The notes: a model not told the origin generated them from the letters alone. A stretch of 64,000 bases of DNA from Pseudomonas sp. Irchel 3H7 (GCF_900187605.1 NZ_FYEA01000007.1:333303-397302); one strand, 5' to 3'. Numbered from the stretch's first letter, positions 17,280-26,975 are shown. Numbers and translations are program-made.

Positions 17280-17437
17280 TGTGCCTCCTTGCTTTGGTTT
17301 GAGTTGAGGCCCCTATTCATCGAATCAGACTAACCTCCTGGTTTGACTGATCTTTTCTCGATTCCTAAGCGGCCAGCCGAAGTTTCACTCAAACCTGCTG
17401 GACATGCCTTACCCTGCTCGTCACCGTGTGTGTCGGA

Positions 17438-17800
17438 TCAGCTTTTCTGTTCAAAGATCACATAGACCTTGCGGCAAGCCTCCAGCACTTCCCAAGTGCC
17501 ACGAAACCCCGCCGGAATCACAAACCGGTCACCAACACGCAAGGTCTTGGCATTGCCATCGCCATCACGCAGCACCGAAACGCCCTGCAAGATCTCGCAG
17601 TATTCATGCTCGGTGTAGTTCACTGTCCACTGACCCACCGCGCCTTCCCACACACCAACGCCCATCTGCCCACAAGGGCTTTCGTATTGGTGGAACACCG
17701 CTTGCTCAGGATCACCCTTGAGCACTTTCGCCGGGTCCGGACGATAGCGTTCGGCTTCGCTGCTGGTCAGGCTGATGTCGACGACGTTCTGGATGTTCAT
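17438..17800 (-). CDS. Cupin domain protein (DUF861/EutQ-like)
   Basis: 120 residues, a single cupin barrel. The motif WTVNYTEHEYCEILQGVSVL (about residues 57-76) and VGDRFVIPAGFRGTWEV (about 88-104) are the two cupin boxes; the metal ligands are partly kept (one His, two Glu in the first box). It is transcribed away from the aldehyde dehydrogenase gene, across a shared 237-base spacer. Cupins of this type often accompany amine or amino-acid catabolic genes, which fits the neighbours, but the substrate is unknown. Confidence 0.85.
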   Translation of the reverse strand: MNIQNVVDISLTSSEAERYRPDPAKVLKGDPEQAVFHQYESPCGQMGVGVWEGAVGQWTVNYTEHEYCEILQGVSVLRDGDGNAKTLRVGDRFVIPAGFRGTWEVLEACRKVYVIFEQKS

Positions 17801-18037
17801 TGTTGTTTTCTCCCGTAATGACGACGTGATGGTTGGAATGGGCGAAAGTCTATGTTTATTAAAATGAACACCGCAAGGCCGTATAGCCGGCTTATGTCAA
17901 ATATATTGAAACAACCCCGGCCGCTGGTTTAGGGTGGCGGGTGCCTTGGGCCGAAATGCAGGCTGGCCGGGCAGAATTTTTGAGGACGCTGGCGACGATC
18001 GCGCGGCGCTCGTATTGAACAAGAGGAGGACACTTAA

Positions 18038-19531
18038 ATGACCACCCTGACTCGTGCCGACTGGGAACAACGCGCCCGCGACCTGAAGATTGAAGGCCGC
18101 GCCTACCTCAATGGCGAATACACCGACGCCGTCTCCGGCGAGACCTTCGAGTGCATCAGCCCGGTCGATGGCCGTCTGCTCGGCAAGATTGCCAGCTGTG
18201 ACGCCGCCGACGCTCAGCGCGCCGTGGAAAACGCCCGCGCCACCTTCAATTCCGGCGTCTGGTCGCGCTTGGCGCCGACCAAACGCAAAGCCACCATGAT
18301 CCGTTTTGCCGGCCTGCTCAAGCAGCACGCCGAGGAACTGGCCCTGCTCGAAACCCTCGACATGGGCAAGCCGATCAGTGATTCGCTGTACATCGACGTC
18401 CCGGGCGCGGCGCAAGCGCTGAGCTGGAGCGGTGAAGCGATCGACAAGATTTACGACGAAGTCGCCGCTACGCCGCACGATCAACTGGGTCTGGTGACTC
18501 GCGAGCCAGTGGGGGTGGTCGGCGCCATCGTACCGTGGAACTTCCCATTGATGATGGCCTGCTGGAAACTCGGCCCGGCATTGTCGACCGGTAACTCGGT
18601 GATCCTCAAGCCGTCGGAAAAATCCCCGCTGACCGCCATTCGCATCGCTGCGCTGGCTGTTGAAGCCGGTATTCCGAAAGGCGTGCTCAACGTGCTGCCG
18701 GGCTACGGCCACACCGTCGGCAAGGCGCTGGCCCTGCACAACGACGTCGATACGCTGGTATTTACCGGTTCGACCAAGATCGCCAAGCAATTGATGATCT
18801 ACTCCGGCGAATCGAACATGAAACGCGTCTGGCTGGAAGCCGGCGGCAAGAGCCCGAACATCGTCTTTGCCGATGCGCCGGATCTGCAAGCCGCCGCTGA
18901 ATCCGCCGCCAGCGCCATCGCCTTCAACCAGGGTGAAGTCTGCACCGCCGGTTCGCGTCTGCTGGTCGAGCGTTCGATCAAGGACACATTCCTGCCGATG
19001 GTGATTGAGGCGCTGAAGGCCTGGAAGCCGGGCAATCCGCTGGACCCGGCGACCAATGTCGGTGCACTGGTGGATACGCAGCAGATGAACACCGTGCTGT
19101 CGTACATCGAATCCGGCCACAGCGATGGCGCCAAACTGGTCGCTGGCGGCAAGCGCATCCTGCAGGAAACCGGTGGCACCTACGTCGAGCCAACGATTTT
19201 CGACGGCGTGAGCAACGCGATGAAAATCGCTCAGGAAGAGATTTTCGGGCCGGTTCTGTCGGTTATCGCCTTCGATACTGCCGAGGAAGCTATCCAGATC
19301 GCCAACGACACGCCTTACGGCTTGGCCGCTGCGGTCTGGACCCAGGACATCTCCAAGGCACACCTGACCGCCAAGGCTCTGCGTGCCGGCAGTGTGTGGG
19401 TCAACCAGTACGACGGCGGCGACATGACCGCACCGTTTGGCGGCTTCAAGCAGTCGGGCAACGGCCGCGACAAGTCGCTGCACGCGTTCGACAAATACAC
19501 TGAGCTGAAAGCGACGTGGATCAAGCTGTAA
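18038..19531 (+). CDS. kauB: Aldehyde dehydrogenase, KauB/PuuC type
   Basis: 497 residues, NAD(P)-dependent aldehyde dehydrogenase. Catalytic parts: IVPWNFPLMMACWKLGPAL (the Asn and Lys regions), FTGSTKIAK, LEAGGKSPNIVF with the general-base Glu near residue 268, and NQGEVCTAGSR with the nucleophile Cys near 302. The sequence is of the gamma-glutamyl/4-guanidinobutyraldehyde dehydrogenase type that oxidises aldehydes from polyamines and ketoarginine. Context supports this: a PauB-like flavoprotein, PauR and an MFS carrier are nearby. GAGGAGG precedes the ATG. The exact aldehyde is inferred. Confidence 0.85.
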   Translation: MTTLTRADWEQRARDLKIEGRAYLNGEYTDAVSGETFECISPVDGRLLGKIASCDAADAQRAVENARATFNSGVWSRLAPTKRKATMIRFAGLLKQHAEELALLETLDMGKPISDSLYIDVPGAAQALSWSGEAIDKIYDEVAATPHDQLGLVTREPVGVVGAIVPWNFPLMMACWKLGPALSTGNSVILKPSEKSPLTAIRIAALAVEAGIPKGVLNVLPGYGHTVGKALALHNDVDTLVFTGSTKIAKQLMIYSGESNMKRVWLEAGGKSPNIVFADAPDLQAAAESAASAIAFNQGEVCTAGSRLLVERSIKDTFLPMVIEALKAWKPGNPLDPATNVGALVDTQQMNTVLSYIESGHSDGAKLVAGGKRILQETGGTYVEPTIFDGVSNAMKIAQEEIFGPVLSVIAFDTAEEAIQIANDTPYGLAAAVWTQDISKAHLTAKALRAGSVWVNQYDGGDMTAPFGGFKQSGNGRDKSLHAFDKYTELKATWIKL

Positions 19532-19584
19532 GCCGTTAGGAGGGGCTGTTCGCGAGAGCAGATCCTCCAGACGAGGCAGATCCC

Positions 19585-19674
19585 TGTGGGAGCGAGCCTG
19601 CTCGCGAAAGCGGTGTATCAGTCAGCCCTTGTGCTGAATGTGAAACCGCTTTCGCGAGCAGGCTCGCTCCCACA
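19585..19674. repeat. Palindromic repeat, GAGCCTGCTCGCGA family
   Basis: TGTGGGAGCGAGCCTGCTCG and its mirror enclose about 40 bases. The inner flanks AAAGCGGT / ACCGCTTT are also complementary, making a long imperfect hairpin downstream of the aldehyde dehydrogenase gene. Confidence 0.85.
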
Positions 19675-19722
19675 TTTGCTTGATGTGGCCTCTAAAAATA
19701 ATTATCCACAGGAGCGTGGAAC

Positions 19723-20868
19723 ATGCGGTGGGCGACGTATTTCGCCGTGTTGGCGTCTGTCTTGAGTGTCGGCCTGGCCCTGGGGGTCAGCATGCCGTTG
19801 GTGTCGTTGCGCCTGGAGGGTTGGGGTTACGGCTCTTTCGCCATCGGTGTGATGGCGGCGATGCCGGCGATTGGCGTGTTGTTGGGCGCGAAAATTTCCA
19901 GCCATCTGGCGGCACGCTTCGGTACGGCCAACCTGATGCGCCTGTGTCTGTGGGCTGGAGCGCTGTCCATCGGCCTGCTGGCGCTGTTGCCGAGCTACCC
20001 GATCTGGCTGGTATTGCGCCTGATGATCGGCGTGATCCTGACCATCGTGTTCATCCTCGGCGAGAGCTGGATCAATCAACTGGTGGTCGAGAACTGGCGC
20101 GGACGATTGGTGGCGCTGTATGGCAGCAGCTATGCGTTGAGCCAGCTCTCCGGCCCGTTACTGCTGGGCGCGCTGGGTACCGAGCATGATTACGGTTTCT
20201 GGGTCGGCGTCGGCCTGCTGCTGGTTTCGCCCTTGTTGCTGCTGGGCCGCAGCGGTGCACCCAGCAGCGAAGCGAGCAGCGTAACGTTCCGTGACCTGTG
20301 GGGATTCGCTCGTGAGCTGCCAGCGATTGCCTGGGCGGTTTCATTGTTTGCCGCGTTCGAGGCGATGATCTTGACGCTGCTGCCGGTGTATTGCCTGCAG
20401 CAGGGTTTTACCGCCGAGATTGCACTGGCGATGGTCAGCACGGTGGTGGTGGGCGATGCGCTGCTGCAATTGCCGATTGGCGCGTTGGCCGACTACCTGT
20501 CGCGGCGCACGTTGTTCGCCGGTTGTGCGCTGGTGTTGATGCTGTCGAGTCTGGCGATCCCGCTGTTGCTCGATACGCTGCTCATCTGGCCGCTGTGGGT
20601 ATTGTTCGGGGCGAGTGCCGGCGGGTTGTTCACCCTGTCGTTGATTTTGATTGGCGAGCGTTATCGCGACGATGCACTGGTGCGGGCGAATGCGCATATT
20701 GCACAGCTGTGGGGCGTGGGATGTCTGGTCGGGCCGCTCGCGGCCGGGGCGGGCAGCCAGTGGATCAATGGGCATGCGTTGCCGTTGTTGATGGCGATTG
20801 GGGCGTTTGGGTTGGTGATTCTGCTCTTGCGCCAAGGGGCATTCGGACCCATAACCGAGCCTGCCTAA
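19723..20868 (+). CDS. MFS transporter
   Basis: 381 residues, hydrophobic, about 12 membrane segments in two halves. The major-facilitator loop between helices 2 and 3 reads GAKISSHLAARFG (about residues 53-65), and its second-half counterpart reads GALADYLSRRTLF (about 252-264). The gene begins 191 bases after the aldehyde dehydrogenase, beyond a repeat, so it may have its own promoter. The substrate is not predictable. It is known as a conserved neighbour of kauB in pseudomonads, so a link to amine uptake or efflux is possible. Confidence 0.85.
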   Translation: MRWATYFAVLASVLSVGLALGVSMPLVSLRLEGWGYGSFAIGVMAAMPAIGVLLGAKISSHLAARFGTANLMRLCLWAGALSIGLLALLPSYPIWLVLRLMIGVILTIVFILGESWINQLVVENWRGRLVALYGSSYALSQLSGPLLLGALGTEHDYGFWVGVGLLLVSPLLLLGRSGAPSSEASSVTFRDLWGFARELPAIAWAVSLFAAFEAMILTLLPVYCLQQGFTAEIALAMVSTVVVGDALLQLPIGALADYLSRRTLFAGCALVLMLSSLAIPLLLDTLLIWPLWVLFGASAGGLFTLSLILIGERYRDDALVRANAHIAQLWGVGCLVGPLAAGAGSQWINGHALPLLMAIGAFGLVILLLRQGAFGPITEPA

Positions 20869-20870
20869 GA

Positions 20871-20951
20871 TCAAAAGATCGCAGCCTTCGACAGCTCCTA
20901 CAGTTGCAATGCATTCGTTCTGTAGGAGCTGCCGAAGGCTGCGATCTTTTG
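20871..20951. repeat. Palindromic repeat, GCAGCTCCTACAG family
   Basis: ATCAAAAGATCGCAGCCTTC and its mirrored copy flank a loop of about 20 bases between the convergent MFS and phospholipase D genes. It can also act as a two-way transcription stop. Confidence 0.85.
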
Positions 20952-20955
20952 CTTT

Positions 20956-22524
20956 TTAAAGCATTCGCTCAAGGCCGACAGTGGTGCTGAACCACGCGTT
21001 GAATCGTCGCCACCAACTCCCCGGCTCTTTGCTCAGTGTATGCATTTGGCCGTTGTCCTCAGTCACCCAGACGATCTGCCCGTTCTCAAGCTTCGCCTCA
21101 TAGCTCAACGCTGGCGCCATGCCTTGCAAGGCCAGTTCGCGAACATGTTCGGCCAGCTCGGGGCTGTCGACCAAGACCCCGACTTCGGTGTTCCACAGCA
21201 CCGAGCGCGGGTCGAAGTTGAACGAGCCGATAAACGACTTCTGCCGATCAAAAATCATCGCTTTGCTGTGCAGGCTTGAATCCGAGCCACGAAACGACTT
21301 GCTGTAAAACACATGCGGACCGCTGCCGTAGTTATCCCCAGGCTGGCGCCGTAGTTCATACAACTTCACGCCATGCTCCAGCAGAGCTTTGCGATACGGC
21401 GCATATCCGCCGTGCACTGCGGGCACGTCGGTGGCTTCCAGCGAGTTGGTCAGCAGGCTCACGGACACACCCGCATCGGCGCGGCCGGTCAGGTACACCA
21501 GCCCCGGCTGGCCCGGCACAAAGTACGCCGAGATCATGATCAGTTCCTTGCTGACGCCGCGCAGCTCCGGGCCCAGCTGCGTGGTCAGCAGCAATTGCGG
21601 ATCCGGCTCACCCTTGGCCAACACCTTGCTCGGTGCATCCCACAACGCCTGATTCCACGCCCAGATCAGTTCTTTGCGCCAGATATCCATGCGCGGCGCG
21701 GTCTTGAACGTCATGAGCTGCTGATAAAGCGCGTGATTCTGTTTACGGGTGTCTTCCAGCGATTCTTCCAGGCGGGTGCGAGTGTTCTGCAGATCCTTGG
21801 CGGTCGGTTGGCTGGTGAGGAACTCGTCGATCGGTTTGCTCAGCGCGCTGTTCCAGTACTGGTCGAAACTGTGCCCGAGTTGCTCGGCGACCGGCCCGAC
21901 ACTGAGCATGTCGATGTCGGTGAAATTCAGGTTCGGCTCGGCGTCGAAGTACTCGTCGCCCAGATTGCGCCCGCCGACGATGGCCACGCTGTTGTCCGCC
22001 AGCCACAGCTTGTTGTGCATGCGCCGATGTTGCAGCGACAGATTGAACAAGCGCCCCGCCGCGCGGGTGACGCCGGTGCTGCGGCCCAGATGCAGCGGGT
22101 TGAACAGGCGAATCTGAATCTGTGGATGCGCCGCCAGTGTCGCGATGATCTGGTCGAGGCCATCGCTGGTGGTGTCGTCGAGGAGAATGCGCACACGGAC
22201 ACCACGATCGGCAGCCTTGAGCAGTTCCTCCACCAGCATCCGCGTGCTGATGCCGTCGTGGACGATGTAGTACTGCAGATCCAGACTGCTCTGGGCGTTG
22301 CGGATCAGTTCGGCGCGCGCGGTGAACGCCTCGCTGCTGTTGGACAGCAGGCGAAAACCCGAGCGGCCTTGATAGGGCGCCGCTTGTGCCTGAATCGAAC
22401 GACCGAAGCTGGAATCGGAAGCCGGCAACGCCTGACTGGATTCGCGCGGAACATCGAGACTGGCACAGCCGCTCAGGAACGAGGCGAGTAACAGCAAAGC
22501 GAGAAGGGGCTGTCTGAAGCTCAC
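20956..22524 (-). CDS. Phospholipase D family lipoprotein (cardiolipin synthase-like)
   Basis: 522 residues. The signal peptide ends in a lipobox, SFLSGC, so Cys20 would be lipidated and the protein anchored in the envelope. It has two phospholipase D domains: the first has HNKLWLADNSVAIVGGRNLGDEY near residues 170-192, the second HSKAMIFDRQKSFIGSFNFDPRS near 419-441; each supplies one His-Lys-Asp catalytic triad. Relatives make or transfer phosphatidyl groups (cardiolipin synthase C type) or act as secreted nucleases. The function here is inferred. The genes on both sides are unrelated. Confidence 0.88.
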   Translation of the reverse strand: MSFRQPLLALLLLASFLSGCASLDVPRESSQALPASDSSFGRSIQAQAAPYQGRSGFRLLSNSSEAFTARAELIRNAQSSLDLQYYIVHDGISTRMLVEELLKAADRGVRVRILLDDTTSDGLDQIIATLAAHPQIQIRLFNPLHLGRSTGVTRAAGRLFNLSLQHRRMHNKLWLADNSVAIVGGRNLGDEYFDAEPNLNFTDIDMLSVGPVAEQLGHSFDQYWNSALSKPIDEFLTSQPTAKDLQNTRTRLEESLEDTRKQNHALYQQLMTFKTAPRMDIWRKELIWAWNQALWDAPSKVLAKGEPDPQLLLTTQLGPELRGVSKELIMISAYFVPGQPGLVYLTGRADAGVSVSLLTNSLEATDVPAVHGGYAPYRKALLEHGVKLYELRRQPGDNYGSGPHVFYSKSFRGSDSSLHSKAMIFDRQKSFIGSFNFDPRSVLWNTEVGVLVDSPELAEHVRELALQGMAPALSYEAKLENGQIVWVTEDNGQMHTLSKEPGSWWRRFNAWFSTTVGLERML

Positions 22525-22584
22525 GTAGGGTCATTCCGGTTGGCGGCTAGGGTCGGCATATGGACGCGGTTCTCAGGAAAAAAG

Positions 22585-24006
22585 TCAGTCGGCTTCTGCC
22601 AGCAATCTGACAGCGGTCTCGCCGACCTTGCGCACCGCTTCTTCGATCTGCGCTGTCGGTTTGGCAGCGTAGTTCATCCGCAGGCAATTGCGGTATTTGC
22701 CCGAGGCGGAAAAGATGCTGCCGACGGCAATCTGTACGCCTTGGTCGTGCAACTCACGATTCAGTTTCAAGGTGTCGAAACCTTCCGGCAATTCGACCCA
22801 CAACATGAAGCTGCCTTGCGGCCGACTGGCGCGGGTGCCTGCCGGGAAATAGCGGGTCACCCAGTCGATCATCAGGTCGCGGCTGCGCTGGTATTGCGTG
22901 CGCATCCGCCGCAAGTGCGGTTCGAAATGACCGGCCTTGAGGAATTCGGCGATGGCGATCTGCGGCTGCGGTGCGGTCGATCCGGTGCTGATGTATTTCA
23001 TGTGCAGCACGCGTTCGAGGTATCGGCCCGGCGCGACCCAGCCAATACGCAGCCCTGGCGCCAGGGTCTTGGAAAACGAGCTGCACAGCAATACGCGGCC
23101 GTCTTCGTCGAAAGATTTGATCGTGCGTGGGCGCGGGTAGGTGTAGGCCAGTTCGCCATACACATCGTCTTCGATGATCGCCACGTCGAAGCGCTGCGCG
23201 AGGTTGAGCAGAGCGCGTTTGCGCGACTCCGGCATGATGTAGCCGAGCGGGTTGTTACAGTTCGGGGTGAGCTGGATGACCTTGATCGGCCATTGTTCCA
23301 GCGCTAGTTCCAGGGCTTCGAGGCTGATGCCGGTGAGGGGATCGGTGGGGATTTCCAAGGCTTTCATGCCCAGGCCCTTGAGGGTCTGCATGGCGCCGTG
23401 AAAGCTTGGCGAGTCCACCGCGACAATGTCGCCCGGCTCGCAGATCGCGTGGATGCTGGTGGACAGCGCTTCATGGCAACCGGTGGTGACGACCAGGTCG
23501 CTGGCGCTCAACTGGCAGCCGGAATCAAGCATCAGTCTGGCGATCTGCTCGCGCAATTCGAGGGTGCCGTGGATGTTGTCGTAATACAGACCGGGCATGT
23601 CCTGGCGGCGGCTGATCCGCGCCAGCCCGCGCAGCAGCGGTTTCATCGTTGGCGAGCTGATGTCGGGCATGCCGCGACCCAGTTGCACGACATCCTTGCG
23701 CGGCACTGCGCGAATCAACTCCAGCACCTGATCCCATTGCGAAATCTCCACTGGCCGTTGCGCCGGGCGGCCAACGGCGGGCAGCTCCGGCAGTTCGCGG
23801 CCAACCGGCACAAAGTAGCCGGACTTGGGCTTTGGCGTAGCCAGACCGCTGTCTTCCAGCATGCGATAAGCCTGTTGCACCGTGCTCAGGCTGACCCCGT
23901 GTTCGACGCTCAAGGCACGTACAGACGGCAACCGATCGCCGGGTCGATAGAAGCCGTTTTCGATGCGCGTGCCGAGCAATTCGGCAAGGTTTACATAAAG
24001 GGTCAT
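22585..24006 (-). CDS. MocR-type regulator (GntR DNA-binding + aminotransferase domain)
   Basis: 473 residues. The N-terminal GntR winged helix (about residues 1-70: NGFYRPGDRLPSVRALSVEHGVSLSTVQQAYR) is fused to a fold-type I aminotransferase domain. The PLP lysine is in SSFSKTLAPGLRIGWV near residue 303, with the preceding Asp/Tyr region AIIEDDVYGEL near 264. MocR proteins use PLP to sense amino acids, amines or vitamin B6 and usually control a divergent neighbour. Here the divergent neighbour is the DUF1127 gene at 24185. Confidence 0.9.
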   Translation of the reverse strand: MTLYVNLAELLGTRIENGFYRPGDRLPSVRALSVEHGVSLSTVQQAYRMLEDSGLATPKPKSGYFVPVGRELPELPAVGRPAQRPVEISQWDQVLELIRAVPRKDVVQLGRGMPDISSPTMKPLLRGLARISRRQDMPGLYYDNIHGTLELREQIARLMLDSGCQLSASDLVVTTGCHEALSTSIHAICEPGDIVAVDSPSFHGAMQTLKGLGMKALEIPTDPLTGISLEALELALEQWPIKVIQLTPNCNNPLGYIMPESRKRALLNLAQRFDVAIIEDDVYGELAYTYPRPRTIKSFDEDGRVLLCSSFSKTLAPGLRIGWVAPGRYLERVLHMKYISTGSTAPQPQIAIAEFLKAGHFEPHLRRMRTQYQRSRDLMIDWVTRYFPAGTRASRPQGSFMLWVELPEGFDTLKLNRELHDQGVQIAVGSIFSASGKYRNCLRMNYAAKPTAQIEEAVRKVGETAVRLLAEAD

Positions 24007-24184
24007 GGCTCTGCCTCGGTGCGGTGATTCGATAAACCAGTACAGATGCGGCAGAAATCGACAATTCAGTCTTCAGAGCGGCAAATCTGTATGGAGTTAA
24101 TACAGTTGCTTTGAATCTGTAACGGTTTTGCTCGCCCGCGCATCATGGAATCTCTGGCTACCCAAGTAAACAGGAGCAACGAAA

Positions 24185-24427
24185 ATGAACGGCTTGAGCG
24201 ATGTGCGGCTGACGTTACACAGTCAGGAACTGGCGGCAGGGCAGAAGGACAACGCGCGCAATCTCATGCGTAACGCGCCATCCGGCCTGAGTCGCTGGAA
24301 TCTGTTCTGGCATCGTCTGCACACGCGAAAGGCGTTGCTGGCGCTGACGGCGGATCAGCTCAAGGACATCGGGCTGACGCGTGAACAGGCGCAGGAGGAG
24401 GGGTTGAAGCCGTTCTGGCGGATCTGA
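24185..24427 (+). CDS. DUF1127 domain protein
   Basis: 80 residues with a C-terminal DUF1127/YjiS segment: WHRLHTRKALLALTADQLKDIGLTREQA (about residues 40-67). Such small basic proteins are widespread in proteobacteria; in alpha-proteobacteria some bind RNA and affect phosphate and carbon metabolism. The ribosome binding site CAGGAGC lies upstream of the ATG. It is divergent from the MocR regulator, with a 178-base spacer, so control by it is plausible. Confidence 0.85.
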   Translation: MNGLSDVRLTLHSQELAAGQKDNARNLMRNAPSGLSRWNLFWHRLHTRKALLALTADQLKDIGLTREQAQEEGLKPFWRI

Positions 24428-24434
24428 TAACCAC

Positions 24435-24540
24435 TGATCGTTCCCACGCTCTGCGTGGGAACGCCGCCCCGGACGCTCCGCGTCCGCTGTGACGCAGAGC
24501 GTCACTGGATGCATTCCCACGCAGAGCGTGGGAACGATCA
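24435..24540. repeat. Palindromic repeat, TCCCACGCTCTGCGTGGGA family
   Basis: A second repeat type: each end carries the small palindrome CCCACGC-tct-GCGTGGG, the two ends are mirrored (TGATCGTTCCCACGC / GCGTGGGAACGATCA), and the middle has GACGCTCCGCGTC. The same element recurs at 26368. Confidence 0.85.
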
Positions 24541-24541
24541 A

Positions 24542-25861
24542 TCAGACCAACTCTTTCATCCGATGCCACAACATCCCCAACGCCAACAGCGGCGAACGCA
24601 AATGCTTGCCGCCCGGGAAAGTGATGTGCGGCACCTTGGCAAACAGATCAAAGCCACCGCTGTGCCGCCCGCTGATCGCCTCGGCGAGCAACTTGCCCGC
24701 CAGGTGCGTGGCATTCACCCCGTGTCCGGAATACGCCTGGGCGTAATACACATTTGGCTGATCCGCGAGCCGGCCAATCTGCGGCAAACGGTTTGCGCCG
24801 ATACCGATCATCCCGCCCCACTGATAATCGATCTTCACCCCGGCCAATTGCGGGAATACTTCGAGCATCTTCGGCTGCATGTAGGCGCCGATATCCTTCG
24901 GATCCCGCCCCGAATAATGACAGGCACCGCCGAACAGCAAACGATGATCGGCCGAGAGCCGGTAGTAATCCAGCGCGACACGTTGGTCGCAGACCGCCAT
25001 GTTCTGCGGCAGCAGGCTGTGCGCCTGTTCTTCGCTCAACGGTTCGGTGGCGATGATGTAGCTGCCGGCGGGCAGGACTTTGCCGCTGAGTTGCGGGTTC
25101 AGATCATTGAGATAGGCATTGCAGCCGAGCACCAGCGTTTTCGCGCGTACCAAACCGTGGGCTGTATGGACTTTGACTTCGGGGCCGTAATCGATACGCG
25201 TCACTGCGGAGTGTTCAAACAGTTTGACGCCCAATTGCTGCGCCGCTGCCGCTTCACCCAGCGCCAGATTCAGCGGATGCAGATGTCCTGAACCCATGTC
25301 GATCAATCCGCCGACATAGCGCTTGGAGCCGACCACCGTGTGCATATCGTTGGCTTGCAGCAAGCGGGTTTCGTAGCGATAGCCAAGGCCACGCAATTCT
25401 TCGGCGTCTTCGGCAAAGCCTTCGAGGTCGGACGGTTTGTTGGCGAGGTCGCAGTAGCCCCAGGTCAGGTCACAGGCAATCTGAAAACGCTCGACGCGCT
25501 GACGAACGATTTCCACCGCTTCCAGGCCCATGAGTTTCATCTCGCGCACGCCGTCGGCGCCGATGACGTTGGTGAACTGATCGAGGCCGTGGCCGACGCC
25601 GCGAATCAACTGCCCGCCGTTGCGGCCACTGGCGCCCCAGCCAATCTTGTGTGCTTCCAGTAGCACCACGCTGAGGCCGCGTTCAGCCAGTTCCAGTGCC
25701 GTGTTCAACCCGGAAAAACCGCCACCAACCACGCAGACATCAGCCACCATTTCACCTTGCAGCGCAGGATGATCCGGCTGCGGCAAGCTGCTGGCGGCGT
25801 AATAAGAGGCAACGTGGGGTTGGCTCGCGGGGGAGTGGGCGCGGGCAGTCATGGGCGTCAT
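24542..25861 (-). CDS. FAD-dependent oxidoreductase, PuuB/PauB-like
   Basis: 439 residues, DAO family. The dinucleotide-binding motif DVCVVGGGFSGLNTALELAE lies at about residues 42-61, and the GWGASGRNGGQL flavin-contacting loop follows. It matches gamma-glutamylputrescine oxidases (PuuB, PauB), which make the aldehyde that KauB/PuuC-type dehydrogenases oxidise; kauB is 5 kb away. Two ATGs are possible (25861 and 25852), with no decisive ribosome binding site. The exact amine substrate is inferred. Confidence 0.85.
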   Translation of the reverse strand: MTPMTARAHSPASQPHVASYYAASSLPQPDHPALQGEMVADVCVVGGGFSGLNTALELAERGLSVVLLEAHKIGWGASGRNGGQLIRGVGHGLDQFTNVIGADGVREMKLMGLEAVEIVRQRVERFQIACDLTWGYCDLANKPSDLEGFAEDAEELRGLGYRYETRLLQANDMHTVVGSKRYVGGLIDMGSGHLHPLNLALGEAAAAQQLGVKLFEHSAVTRIDYGPEVKVHTAHGLVRAKTLVLGCNAYLNDLNPQLSGKVLPAGSYIIATEPLSEEQAHSLLPQNMAVCDQRVALDYYRLSADHRLLFGGACHYSGRDPKDIGAYMQPKMLEVFPQLAGVKIDYQWGGMIGIGANRLPQIGRLADQPNVYYAQAYSGHGVNATHLAGKLLAEAISGRHSGGFDLFAKVPHITFPGGKHLRSPLLALGMLWHRMKELV

Positions 25862-26000
25862 CCAACGGCTAAGGTGTCGAGAAAATTTGACGGAGCATAA
25901 GCCGCACGCCCGAACGTGGGCAACACTGGTCGGCCGGCGGTGTCTGGATCAGGGCTTTTGCGGCACAATTGGCGCCTATTCCACCTTGGTTACCGTTTCG

Positions 26001-26354
26001 ATGAGCTGCAACAGCCAGACAGTCCGCACCTTGCGTCAGCAGATCCCCTCGTTCGAGTGCGTGCCCGGCTGCCACGACTGCTGCGGGCCAGTGACCACTT
26101 CGCCGGAAGAAATGTCCCGCCTGCCGCGCAAGACCCGCGCCGAGCAGGATGCGGCGATGGAGGAGTTGAACTGTGTGCATCTGGGGCCGAATGGCTGCAC
26201 GGTGTATGAGGAGCGGCCGTTGATTTGCCGCTTGTTTGGCACGACCAAAACCTTGCCTTGCCCGAATGAGCGGCGGCCGGTGGAGCTGATTCATCCGCGG
26301 GTGGAGAAGCAGATATTCGAGTACATGACGGCGAATCGGCAGGTGTTGGTTTAG
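26001..26354 (+). CDS. YkgJ family cysteine cluster protein
   Basis: 117 residues. The cysteine pattern CVPGCHDCCG near residue 20 and later CVHLGPNGCTVYEERPLIC with CP is that of the YkgJ/UPF0153 group, thought to bind zinc or an iron-sulfur cluster; the role is unknown. The start ATG at 26001 gives the family N-terminus MSCNSQTVRTLRQQIP; a longer ORF upstream has no family similarity and overlaps the divergent oxidoreductase start. Confidence 0.85.
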   Translation: MSCNSQTVRTLRQQIPSFECVPGCHDCCGPVTTSPEEMSRLPRKTRAEQDAAMEELNCVHLGPNGCTVYEERPLICRLFGTTKTLPCPNERRPVELIHPRVEKQIFEYMTANRQVLV

Positions 26355-26367
26355 TCGTAGCGTTTCA

Positions 26368-26477
26368 TGATCATTCCCACGCTCTGCGTGGGAATGCAGC
26401 CCGGGACGCTCTGCGTCCCAAATGCCGAACGCGGAGCGTCCGAAGAGGCATTCCCACGCAGAGCGCGGGAACGATCG
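26368..26477. repeat. Palindromic repeat, TCCCACGCTCTGCGTGGGA family
   Basis: Second copy of the element at 24435: TCATTCCCACGCTCTGCGTG at one end, its mirror at the other, with GGACGCTCTGCGTCC and a partner inside. It separates the convergent ykgJ-like gene and dadR. Confidence 0.85.
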
Positions 26478-26486
26478 TCGCGGTGC

Positions 26487-26975
26487 TCAGTCTGGAATCG
26501 GCAGGCTCAGGCTCTCCTTCACCTCTTCCATCACGATATAACTCTTCGACTCCCGCACATGCGGCAGCTTCAGCAGAATGTCGCCCAGCAGTTTGCGGTA
26601 CGAAGCCATCTCGGAAATCCGCGCCTTCACCAGATAGTCGAAATCCCCTGACACCAAATGACATTCCAGCACGTGCGGCAATTTCAGCACCGCGCGGCGG
26701 AACTCTTCGAAAGTGTCGCCGGATTTGTAGTCAAGGCTGATCTCGACAAACACCAGCAAGCTACCCTTCAAGTGCTGCGGATTCAGCCGGGCGTTGTAGC
26801 CCATGATGATTCCTTCGCGCTCCAGACGCCTTACCCGCTCGGTGCACGGCGTGGTGGAGAGGCCGACCTTTTCCCCGAGTTCGGTAAAGGAAATCCGCCC
26901 GTCCGCCTGCAGGATCCGCAAGATGTTGCGGTCGATCTTGTCCAGCTCACGTTTGGTCTGAGTGTTGGTACGCAT
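26487..26975 (-). CDS. dadR: Lrp/AsnC family regulator DadR
   Basis: 162 residues. The N-terminal helix-turn-helix is LDKIDRNILRILQADGRISFTELGEKVGLS (about residues 11-40) followed by TTPCTERVRRLEREGII. The C-terminal RAM domain shows HVLECHLVSGDFDYLVKAR. Divergently oriented next to dadA, this is the known position of DadR, which activates dadAX in response to L-alanine. The start at 26973-26975 follows the family N-terminus MRTNTQTKRELDKID; 16 upstream codons are excluded. Confidence 0.92.
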   Translation of the reverse strand: MRTNTQTKRELDKIDRNILRILQADGRISFTELGEKVGLSTTPCTERVRRLEREGIIMGYNARLNPQHLKGSLLVFVEISLDYKSGDTFEEFRRAVLKLPHVLECHLVSGDFDYLVKARISEMASYRKLLGDILLKLPHVRESKSYIVMEEVKESLSLPIPD